DNA of 64,000 bases from Cytospora piceicola. Taxonomy: Eukaryota > Ascomycota > Sordariomycetes > Diaporthales > Cytosporaceae. The position numbers were made by a program, and so were the translations under genes. Each line of letters starts with the position of its first letter. The stretch's first letter is position 1. This document shows, piece after piece, positions 34,307-45,664 of the stretch. The notes under the pieces were generated by a model that saw only the letters and a list, made by a program, of their open reading frames with translations, ran no database searches and was not told where the DNA came from. The DNA lies in NCBI GenBank assembly GCA_023375675.1, contig JALQBC010000003.1, positions 1,116,001 through 1,180,000 of the forward strand, in the 5' to 3' direction.

Positions 34307-36291
34307 GCACTAGTGAAACGGACACAGACACATCCTAGCATGATTACCGCTGGAACCTTCCGTTTGTCATTCCTGCGCGACGCTGTACATACCGACGACA
34401 GACACATACAAACACACAGGTGTTCTCCATACGGCGAATAATTATTTTTCTCATAATATGATCGGCATGGGCACCAATATTTTGTTTTCTCGAGGCCGGA
34501 CTTGTCACCAGCCAGATTTTGGGATAATGGACACATGGACTGGTACCATCTTGATCATCGGTTACTTTTGGAAGGAATGAATTGGGCTCGGGTGGTTATT
34601 TCTACAGTATACAGGAGCATGGGACATCTTTTGAATCTAGATGGCAAGGCTAAGGCAAGGAAGAGAAAAGATACCCTTCTGCATATGGCAGGCGAGACCA
34701 AGGACATGGTCCGGATCCTTTTAGGGGTTCATCAGCATTAGCATCTGTACGAGGACTTGGGGCACAAAATCCAAAGCAAAATCCAAAACAGGGCGACCAC
34801 GAGGCTTTGATTGTGAGAACTACTACTGCTGCTCCCCCGGCCCCTCCCCCTGAAGACTATCAAGCCGTTCTGTCTCAAAAAGAAACGCACGGGATGATCC
34901 CCAGCCGTCCCCCCACACTACCGACTAGTACACACTCACACATACATACATACTGACATACAAGTCCCCAACCCCATGTGTTGTTTTCCTTCCATAACTT
35001 TCCACGAGGCCGGATTCATATATTAACGAGACCCGCTACTGCCTGTACGACCCAACAGAACTGCGAACGCCATGCGGCAGTTGTTTCAGACGCTAGCATC
35101 TGCAATCTCTGCGTGGAGCGTGATTCGGTTCCCCTCGAGGTCTTGTGTAACCGGGCACAAACACAGCGAACAACTTGGAATATTCTCTCGCTCGTGTTTC
35201 TCCTCCCTCCCCGTCTCTTCACCGTTGCAGGTATATTGTCACGCCCCCGCTCCCCAGACCCTTTCCCAGTCTCAGACAACACCCACCCCCCTCCCTCCCC
35301 GGGGGGGCCTACCCCGGCAGCGAGGTGTGCTCTTTGTCGTACGAGACATGATGCTATATTCCGAAGAGCAAGCCACATGGCTACTTGGGGATTACTCACC
35401 CAGCTCTTAGCACCAACCGCCCGTGCGCCGGTCGTGGCCGGAGCTAGACTCCGCGGAGACGGCAGCCGCGCCTGTACTTATTGAAGTGTATTATTGCGGC
35501 GGTCCACCTCAGCTTATTCCTGGCCTGAGATCCTCCCCATACCTTAGAGGATAACGGTGATCTAGAGCCTGCCAAAGGTACCACAGGCAGCAGGGCGCAC
35601 CTGTTGGCGAACACGACGCCCCTCCCCGCGGACACGTAGCGGCAGAGGCCGGTATGTACGACAGCAAGGGGAGACGTCGTGGTGTGCGCGCACGTCAGAA
35701 TGGCTCGAGGTCCCCGACCGATCCCCATTATCAAGGTCACCTCGGGGTGGTCGGCCTGTCGATCGCCCCTTGCTCTTCTCCTCCTCTGCGTCGTTTCTTC
35801 TTCTTCTTGCAAGTCTGGGGTGCTTTCGACCGAGAGGACGGCAAGCCTAGCCATCCCCTGTGTGCTCACTCACTCGATCCCCCCACTTGCTGGACCCCCC
35901 TCCCCCCCTCTAGCCTTCTAGATCTCACCATCCCAGACCGCTCGCTAGCTGTAGGGTTCCTACGTACTAGCCACATACATGTCTGGAGGAAGCTAGCTCG
36001 AGGGACCCAGCTGCCACATGCCAGGCCTCCTGTCCTGGATGGGTGTTTCTTTGGGGGCCGGAACGATCTGGCATTACACTACACAATGGCGGTGACAGCG
36101 AGTGATAAGTGACGAAGGGGGGGGGGGAGGGAGCACTAGCATCTGACCACTTAGCCACCGCAAACGCCACGCAAAAGCGACGCACAGCAACGCACGGCAT
36201 GACACGGGTGTACAGTATGTCTCTCAACCTACATGGGCAACAAGTGGCGTGGCGGCCTCAGAGCATCACAAGGGCTGGGCTGGCGGGTTGG

Positions 36292-36307
36292 CCCCCCCCC
36301 CCCCCCC
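36292..36307. repeat. poly(C) tract
   Basis: Sixteen consecutive C residues. Confidence 0.9.
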
Positions 36308-36487
36308 GAAGACACACATGAGATGGAGTGAGAGGAGGGAGTTCGACGCTAAAGCAAAGCCTACATGTGGGCACACATCATACAGGCTTCACTGACCTAG
36401 GTGGCTAACACCTGCCGTTACCCTGCTGGGTACAATAGGTCGATGTGGCTTTTAGGGTGGGTTTTGCTTTCGAGTCTAGGGCTGTAC

Positions 36488-36534
36488 TGGACTGACTGAC
36501 TGACTGACTGACTGGACTGACTGACTGATTGACA
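36488..36534. repeat. (GACT)n microsatellite
   Basis: GACT tetramers in two phase-shifted runs, followed by GACAGACAGGCAGG. Confidence 0.9.
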
Positions 36535-39500
36535 GACAGGCAGGTTTTTGTTGGCAACTGTTAGACTTGCGTGCTGCAGTAGATCATCAGTTTCCTTCTG
36601 CACATGTGTCCGACCACAACCCAACCCATGAGGCACAAAAACTAAGTTGTTTCCCCCTTCCCCTTCTTCTCAGATCTGCACGTCTACAAGCACAAGCCCC
36701 CGTCCATGACGACCAGGATCAAACAAAACCCCCATGCCTGTAGAATCAGTTCACACAACGGGCGGCCAATGATGGCCAGACCGGCCTTATGTGTGGTGTA
36801 GAGTCAAGATGGCCTTGTTCACTAGGCCGACCAAGAAACTTCCAAGACCTTGGCACTTCCCACCACCTGCCACCCTCTCCCATATGGGGGTGCCGTGTAC
36901 CGAATTGGTGGTAACAGGTCCACTAAGGATTAGCCTCTGGCATCACGAGGCTGCTAGCCTACAGCCCGTCCTCGGGGCGGTGGGAATATCCCGGCTACCA
37001 CCCGGGCTAGGCATTTAACGAGTCCCCCTGGACGGACGGGCTGGGAGAGAGGGAGGGGGATGTCAACGGCGGGGCGGCCAGAACGTGCCGTGATGCCGTC
37101 TGGCTGTCGGTCCCGGAACGTAGACCGGCCGAGCGAGTGTGGTGTTTTTTTTGGGGGGGGGGGCCTTGCCTCGACCTGGCAACCCGACCTGTCTGGCGCC
37201 TGGGAGAGGGGGGTGGGAAGGGAGGGAAGCCTTCTGTCGGGAAGACGGCTCGTGACGCGGCGGTGGGTATTCTTTTTTTTTTTTGGTACGATACGAGGAA
37301 AGCCTACTGGGACGTATAGTACTGTGTATAGTTCGAAAAGAGGGACAAGATGTTTGATGTTGGGATTGCCCATGATGAGCGCCCACGGCCTCGGGGCTCA
37401 TCATCGTCATGGACTTGTTCACCGAGGTTGCAACGAGATTGACAAGCTCTTGCATTTCGATCGGATAAGACCCAATACTACCTACTGTATGGTAATCGAC
37501 GCCAACCAGAATGACATTAAAAGGGGGGAAACGAAGGGAAAAAAGAAAAGAAAAAGGCGCGCCGTCTGTTTAAGCGCGTGTGGCTTGTTTTAGCACCAAG
37601 TGTCAGCTGAGGTTGAAGCCGGGCCTAGGATCATGTACTGTACAACAAGGCTGGTTTGGTTCTCTTTCTTAATCGTCCATGCTATAGCTGGAACAAAACA
37701 AGACGGTTCCCATGAGTAACGGTCATGTTCCGGAGACATATAGTGCTATGTACTATGTACTATGTACTATGTAATATGTAACTTGTACCGTGTACTAGCT
37801 AGCAACCTTGGAAGCTGCCTATATTACCGCATATTATATGCTATACTTAAGTAAATAGTGTACATAGTATGTACAGTATCTGCACGAAATATGCCCTCGG
37901 CCGCAAAAGAGCAAGCGATCATATTATATTGTACAGTAGATAATCCGTACATAATCATCACCTGGGCACTTATGCACCGTGCCGGTTACCGTACCACAGA
38001 AAGATGCAAAAGGCCGCAAGCGAACAGGATACCCAATCCGGCAAGGGTGTCGATCTCAGGTGCCGATCTCGAGAGAAGATTTCATGGAACCGCCCTGTCA
38101 GTCTGTGTGCTTTGGTGCTTTGTTGGTGCTATAGTGCTCTTAGTAACCCCAGTCATGAGTGATCCCCATGGATGGAGCCTTCAGTCTTCTGACAGCGGCA
38201 CCTGTGTTTACTGGGGCCACGGGGAGTCAGGGGTGGGGTTCAGGGGGGGTTTTCCTCATGTCCCGCCCACAGGCACAGGCGCCTGGGCGCCATTCTTTTA
38301 TGGGGGCCCTTCCCTTCTGTAACGACATCCCAGCGTTGTGAAGTATGCATGTACCTAGGTACCGTGGTACCGTACACTGTACCTAGATAGATACGTACCT
38401 ACCTAGGTACCTATGTACGTATGTCCTGGTAGTAAGCAGGGACCTGTCAGGCCCCTGCCAAAAAGCATCACCCCCTGTCAGGACGATCTCTTGCCCCCCC
38501 TGTTAGACAATCCCTGTCCTTGTGAGGAGCCGCTCGATGCCAAAACTTGGTTGGCTTCCCTTCCACTTCCACTACCATACACTGAACAGGTGTAAACCCC
38601 GACCCGATATCCCACCACTCTTCTTTCAACCACACCTCATCCCACCCTGAGGACTCTTGAGGACTCCAGGACATATCCACCGCTGATGACAAGCATCTGT
38701 TCTGCGGACTGCATTCCAGAAGTCTAGACCGAGAGACATCAATCAACCTCCTACAAGCTACTGGGCCAGGGCAGACCTTGTGAAATTTCACGGCTCCGTT
38801 TATTGATACCGGGAACATGGCAGTCATGGCAGTCATGGCGGGTTATTCGACTTCCATCCAGGCCATCTTTGTCTGCAAATGATCTTGTTGGGACCTTTCT
38901 AACGTCACACGCGAAGGTATTCTTCCAACCAAAAAGCTAAGACACGTCATCTCCAGCAGTGCGGATCTCGACGAGAGTCTATGGCAGACTTTGTAGCAGA
39001 CTGTCAGCCCTGGAGGGCTTTCACTCTGGGCCAAAAACAAAAACGGGGCTTTTACCTGTTCAACGACCCTGCCTTTGCTCCCCCCCCCCCAAACGGCCTC
39101 GTGAAACTGCTACGGCGTTAGACCGGCTCTGATGATGATGTGTTCCCCCCACCCCGTCACCGGAGATGACGCCGCAGCTATGGTGATGCGGTGGTGCACG
39201 TAGGGCTATTATCCTCTCCCAAGACTCGAGCAACTGCAAAGCCACACACAGGCGGGCAGGCAGGCGAAACCCCACGCTCCGAGGAGACCGCGAGTCCCTG
39301 ACAGCAAACGTTGGGTGTGGCCTATGAGGTGCTCACGTCCATGGATGGCAGCCCGGTGCTTCAGACCGGTCCATGTCACCGGTCTCCAATGTGCAGACGG
39401 TACATTGGCCGGCCCTGGAACCTGGCGCCTCTGCAATGCCGTCCTGGCCCGGGTGCGTGCTCACCTGCCCTGTCCCGTCGTTCCCGTCGCCGGCCAGATA

Positions 39501-41416
39501 CGCGAGCGGCTGATCTGCACAGGCAGATCATCGTTTTCGTCGTTTTGGTGGTTTCCCATGGGGGCAACCTATCAGATCTCGTCCCCGCCGAGGTGGCTTG
39601 GCCGCTTCGAGCCACACCACATCTTTCCCACGGATACAACAACACCACGTCCCGCACCACACCCATAGTCCAGCCTAGTCGGCCATCAGGGCTGCAGAGT
39701 CGCCACGCTTGACGATTCGAGCTCACCAATGCCTCCACGCATAGTGGTAGGCGGTCACGGGGGTACGGTGGCTACGACTCGCTTCGGCACGCTGGTAGAT
39801 CATGCAGGAGGCTCGATCGAGTATAGACTGCGCAGGCTCTTGGAAGAGCTATCTCTAGGTGCTTGACGTAGCGGAGTTGCTTATCCAGCCAGGATGGGGG
39901 ACACAGGTCCATTCCACCCGAATAGTGGCTCAGCCCAAGACTGACACACCACCTAAGTCGACTGCACCTCTGGCTCAGAGACAAGACCTGGAGGTCCCTT
40001 ATTCAGTGTTCGGGTTGCCGCGCCTGCGGTTGGCTATCTGTGTATCCCGATGCTGAATACGGTGGACATTAGCAAGCCATCGAGGAGCGGTCAGAAAAGC
40101 TATGTCTTGCCTGGAGATGCACCATTACACGAGGCCTAAATAACCCGAGGCGGCTGTCTCATGGGGGATCTGAGACCTCGAGGGGCACCACGGCTACAGC
40201 TGGGCAAGACAACAACAGCATAGCATGGCAGCATGGGCAGCACCCGTGGGGATAACGAGACGTGCGCCACAAGGTCTCGGAAGTTCCCTGTCGGTCGGGC
40301 TTCCTAGCGTCGTCCAGAAATCCCCGACTGACCGTATCGTATCACTCAGCCCCCGAGACGACTGACATGCGGCCCGGGTGCTTGGCTTGGCTGTCTGGCC
40401 TGGTCGTCATTTCTGACGTGAGAGCAGCTGCCGGGAGCCCCGCCGTTGACAGCTACAGTCCGCTTCGCTGTGTGAGGCAGTCCGCTGTGTCAGGGGGCGC
40501 GGTTTGGATGCCGGCGCCTCGCAGCCACGACGCCCCGGGGCCTGTTTCCAGCCGGGACGTTTGGAATTGCGGTGCAACAGGAGTTGGCATTTTGCTTCCT
40601 ACCCCTTCGGGCTGGTACTACGCAGTCGTCATCGGCGGGGTTTCCCACTTGCTGTCACGCCGTCTTCGGGTCTGAGATACGGTCGAGCAGTGACGAGCTA
40701 CTGAAACGACGAACTTGTGATCGGTCTGACCGAGCCTAGTCGAGGCTCGATCCTCCTGTGTGCGCATGAACTGTGCTCTGGCGTTTGTGACAGCGGCGAA
40801 ATAGAGATGAGAACGGAAGCGCAGCCTACGATGGTCCTATCTCACGGCATATATTAGAGATTTGCCCCCCGTTCTGGCCGGCGCCCCGGACTCAGGACTT
40901 GGGCGATCCGCCGCGGCCCTGGAGATCATATCAACCGGGTTGATCTCAGCTGATTGTAGAGTGAACTGCGTGGGCGGTCCAACCATGCGGTCCAACCATG
41001 CGGTCACTTCTTTCTGGTCAGAGCTGGGCGCATACTGTTGAACCTATACTGCACACTTCAGCTTAATGTTCCTGACTGTCTGATTTACAGCCTAGCAGCC
41101 CAAAGCAGCTGCATCTATTCATCCATTCCGTGCAGAGCCGAACAGTAGTCTTTGTAGGAGGTGGTGTATTACGTAATGAACACCGCTGCTTATCGTTCCT
41201 TTCTGCTCGGTACTCGGAGCAAAGTCAGGCCGTCTGAGTTGTCCGAGGTACACGTACAAGGTAATAGCCAATTGGGTGTGAAACGGCAGCCTGAAGGTTC
41301 GCGGGGGACGTACCAGTCTGTTGATCTGATAACTCGGGATTCGAAATACCTATGTTATCGGAAATATAATAAATCTAACCAGAGAGATTCATCACCAGAA
41401 GAATCGCGGGGTCAAC

Positions 41417-44138
41417 ATGTCGAGTGAGGACGTGTCGCCAGCCGAACCGGCCCCGGACTCGGACTCCGGTCTTGAGGCGTTGGCTTGCGTCTCATGCCGG
41501 AGCCGGAAACTCAAATGCGACCGGACTAAGCCGGCCTGCACAAGATGTGCCCGGCTGAAATCAGAATGTGTGTATCCTGAGTCGAGGAGAAAACCTGCCT
41601 TCAAGCGGAGGAATGTAAAGGAGTTGGAAGAGCGCCTGGGTACGTCTGCCCCTTAAAACAAGCATCATAACGAGGACCTTGACTGAGACCTATATAGCAC
41701 AAGTTGAGATATTGCTGAAGGACGCTGCAGCCTTACCTGCCGCTTCTGGGATCAGTGTACCGAATGACTTCTTCCCGGACGAAGGCTTTGGTGTCGCTGA
41801 GGACGATGCGCAAAACACATCTTCTCTGCCTGATCCAGGCTACAACACCTCTGGTATACCACCAGGTCCTGATGCCGCAAATGAATCGTTCGGCTGGAAC
41901 TTCGGGGGTGGAGTCCCTGCCGTCCCTGAGTTTTCTGCTGGTGACAAACCCCAGCCAGAGGGCGTGCCGTTCACAATGCCAGACATGCATCACAAACCCA
42001 GAGCAGAGAACGCCGGTACGACGAGGAATGAACTGCTAGGACTCGGGCTTTTCGAGGCCCTACCCCCGGCGGAGATGATTGAAGACCTGCACCAGACATA
42101 CTTCAGCAAGCAGCACCCCCTGATCCCTATTGTGCACCCGGGTAGGTATATGCAAGCCTTCTATTCCTGTCCGCATCTGCGACCGCCAATGGCGCTCAGT
42201 TATGCCATTTGGACTATGGCAGCCAACGGCCATGAAAAGTATTCCTCGTACCACGATGTCTTCCACCGCCGTGCTCGTCACTACCTCGCGGAAGATGAGC
42301 TCAGGGGTGAGGGTGAGCACTTCCTCACGGTAGCTCATGCACAAGCATGGGCTCTTGTCGCCACGAACGAGGCTCGATGCATGTGGTTCACCAGGGCGGC
42401 CATGAGCGCGGCCAGCTGTATCAAGCTGCTTCACATGATGGGACTACACAGGCTGGACGACCCGAACGCCTCTGTCGAGATGGCGCCCACAATCGCCCCG
42501 CCAAGAGACTGGACGGAGCTGGAAGAGAGGAGGCGGGTCTTCTGGGGGGCCATGTGTATCGATTCTCACGCCTCCATCAGCACGGGATGGCCATGCCTGA
42601 TCAATTTCGACGACGTGACTACGCACCTGCCTAGCTCCGAGGAGGCCTTCAACCAGTGTAGGGAGGAGAAGACGTGTCGGCTCGAGGACGTCTTCACGGG
42701 CTCGTCGTATTCATCATTCGCCGGGGCGGCAATCGTCTGTCACATTTTCAACCAGATCCTGAAGCACGTCCACCGTTCGAAGCCGGGCGACGGCCCGGAC
42801 AACTTCGAGTATGGGCGCTACTGGAACAAGCACAGGGAACTGGATAACCTCCTCTCCAGCGCCTTTATGTTTTTGCCAGAGCAGTTCCGGCTGCCCAAGC
42901 ACGTGCGAGACCCAGTGGCCGTACACACAAACCTCAACCTCCACGCATCCGTCATCTGTCTTCACAACAGTGCCTACGAGATGGCCATTGAACACAATCT
43001 ACCCGAAACGGTCAAGCAGACGAGCAAGACCCGCCTCCTGACCGCGTCCCAGGAGGTCGTCAACATCGTGAAGCTGACCAGCCACGCGAACGCCGGCTAC
43101 AGGAGCCCACTCGTCGCCCTCGCGCTGTACGTCTCCAGCTCGGTCTACATCACCATGGCGCAGGACGGGGGCCTGGAGTCGATCGGCAAGTCCAACCTGG
43201 AGTTCCTCCTGACGGCCATGGGGGCCATCGGGAAGCAGCACATGATCACGCAGTCCTTCCTCCGCCAGGCCGTCCTCGACCTGGAGCGCGGCGGGCTCCT
43301 GGGCGCCGTCCGCGTCCCGCCCCCGGAGCAGCCGGAGCCCGGCACCCCGCTGATGCCCTGCGGGAACAACATACCGCTCTTCGCGCGGTCGCGCATGTCG
43401 AGGAACACGGACATACTGCCCCCGCTGCCCGGCAGGCTGCCCCTGAACAACCCGGTCGGCAGGCGGGGCCCGGGGGGCCTGATCGGGGAGGCGGCGACGC
43501 ACTGGAACGTCGACGCGCGCGGCCACCGGGGGGCCGGCGGGGGGGAGCAAGGGCCCGGGAACGCCCACAAGCGCAGGCGCGTGGCCGCGTCGCCCCCGGG
43601 CCCGAGGCCGCCCCGGCCGGGGGGCGGCGACCCGTCGGTGTGGTACCTGCCGACGCCCGGCGGCACCGCGCAGGACCAGGGCGGCCCGGGCGGGGGCGCC
43701 GGGCCCCGCGGCGCCCCGGGTGCTGCCCAGTTCAGGCTCCCGCACCGCGCGGGCTCGTCGGGCGGCTCGTCGCCGTCGCCGGCGGTGCCGGGGGCAGCGT
43801 GCTGTGGGCTGGTGGAGATTGGCAGCTCCACGCCGTCGTCGACAGCGCGGCCGACCCCGGGGGTCAGCCCGGGGACGATGCTGCCCAGCGAGGGGTTGAC
43901 GCCGGACCAGGTTATGGCTGCTGCTGCTGCGTCCCAGGACAACGGCGTGGACTTGGATGATATCTTCCAGGGCCTAGATGCCTGGGACGTCACGGGGAAC
44001 CCGGTCCAGGACGCCGCTGCGCTGTACGGCGGTTTCGCTGCTCCTACGGATAATGATGGCTGGATGCTACTGAATGGAACTGGGGCGGCTGACGAGCCGT
44101 GGGATACGGGACAACAAGGACGGGGAGGCGGAAGGTAG
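41417..44138 (+). CDS. Zn(II)2Cys6 fungal transcription factor
   Basis: Exons 41417-41639 and 41698-44138 give 887 residues. The binuclear zinc cluster has six cysteines at 24, 27, 34, 41, 44 and 51 (CX2CX6CX6CX2CX6C), followed by a basic linker (RRKPAFKRR) and a short coiled coil that crosses the intron (VKELEERL-AQVEILL). The middle (about 230-560) is the Fungal_trans regulatory domain, with PLIPIVHPGRYMQAFYSCP, LLHMMGLHRLDD and ELEERRRVFWGAMCIDSHAS. The last 300 residues are Gly/Pro-rich and disordered, with a hydrophobic/acidic end (LDDIFQGLDAWDV) that could activate. Nearest biosynthetic or catabolic genes are absent, so its target pathway is unknown. The intron (GTACGT..TATATAG) restores LEERLAQVE. 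Confidence 0.93.
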
Positions 44139-45664
44139 TGTTCTGCTTGGGATGGTGATGGCTTCCGTCTTGGTGCATGTATGATACGAACGAGATGGAT
44201 GGCCATGTTGCATGTACGCTTTGTATACCACACGCTACTTCACAACTCATAGCCGACACAAGGTTTCCTATGTGGACCCAAATGATTCTAGTAATTATAT
44301 AGAGATCCCTTCATGGGGACTTATCACATGCCGGATGAAACGAGTTGGCCCCCACGGCCCAGAACATATGGCCGATCAGGTCCAGGCACGGACTTTCCGA
44401 CCGTGACGATCGAAAGTTCTCTCTTCAGCTAGAGGGGGGCTTGCTTGCTTGCAATCGTAAATCGTACCCAAAAAAACACCTGGGCAATTCCGATGGTACA
44501 TATCGCCCAAAGCTAAACTTGAGAAGCCGTATCTATCTATGTATGCATATATGCCTAGCCCCTTTCCAACCAGCCCCTTTCACACGCAGAACACCTCCAC
44601 AGGGCGTCTCTGACCGCCCGAACGCGGAGGATCGAATCGCCAGGCGGTAAACACGTCAGACAGGTCCGCTTTGTCTTGTTCAAGACATTCGAGGCCTTGG
44701 TAGCCTCAAACCTTTCTGCCTCTGCCCCTGTTTTGTGTTCCTTGTCCTTTCGAGAAACACCTTAGATATACTTACTCTATGCAAGCAGGGATGCCAACCT
44801 AGAGCGCAAGGGAGAGGTGATGATAGAGCAGACGAGGGAGGAGTTCACAGCGTGCCGTCTCGGATGACATAAGATGTCGTGGACCGTGATCAAAGCAATT
44901 GGAGGATAACTGCTGACATGTTGCACGGGAAAGGAAAATGGTCGCATTACCTGCAGGCCGTGGGTAAGGGTTGCTGCGGGGGATCACGCCAGAGAGAGGT
45001 CGATACTCGACAATGTCTGACCACGATATGTTATCTCAGTTTATAGACCAGAGTCCCCTTTCACACTTGCGGCTCAAGCCTCAGTGCTGGGCTTTGGGTG
45101 GGGTCACTGGCGTGATCCGGTCTGCAGTGAGATAGCCACAGGTACTTACGAACATCGAACATCGAAGGGTCTCATGTGTGGCGGGGTAGCGGGGAAGAGC
45201 TCAGTGCTACGATCAATCACAGCGCGCGGCGCGGGGTTGGGTTCCATTAGTGGAGCGGGGGGCTTGAGCGTCCAACCTGAGTGCTGAGTGGTATCTATCG
45301 CTATCGATGTCATCACCCACACACACTCTCTTCTCCCTTCCCCCTTATCACACTTACACCGTGATACGGAGCCTCCAGATGTCTGTACGACTCCTTTAAC
45401 TGCGCCGTTGAACATCAAACCGACTTGTGTTACGAGCACTCGAGTCTAATCAATTCAAATTGTTCCGACTCACGTCTCATACAGGAAACCATTTGTTGGA
45501 AACATCAAACAATACATACATACTGGTTTCAAACCTCCCCCCCCCCCCCATGATAACATCCTCTTTGAATTCATTACCCATCGTCGTCGCTGCTCCTTGA
45601 AGACCTGAATGATCTTTGTTGAAATTGCATGTAACTTCTGTTCCCTGTCGCACCTCTCCTCACA
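44139..45664. other. intergenic region
   Basis: About 1.5 kb: the 3' flank of the zinc-cluster gene and the promoter and leader of the septin-like gene. A poly(C) run lies at about 45538-45550. No gene was recognised. Confidence 0.5.

Larger units (their letters stand above)
34307..41416. other. gene-poor stretch between the two transcription factors
   Basis: About 7.1 kb without a supported gene. It holds poly(C) and (GACT)n tracts near 36.3-36.5 kb, ATGTACT repeats at about 37740-37780, and GTAC/ACCTAGGT tracts at 36395, 38353 and 38401. Open frames up to 177 codons at 35.0-40.7 kb lie in overlapping frames with no domain. The last kilobase should include the promoter of the Zn2Cys6 gene. 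Confidence 0.5.

Noticed and set aside
43145..44233. 362-codon minus-strand frame opposite the zinc-cluster gene
   Set aside because: Composition shadow of the GC-rich C-terminus; the plus strand carries the conserved regulatory domain in frame.
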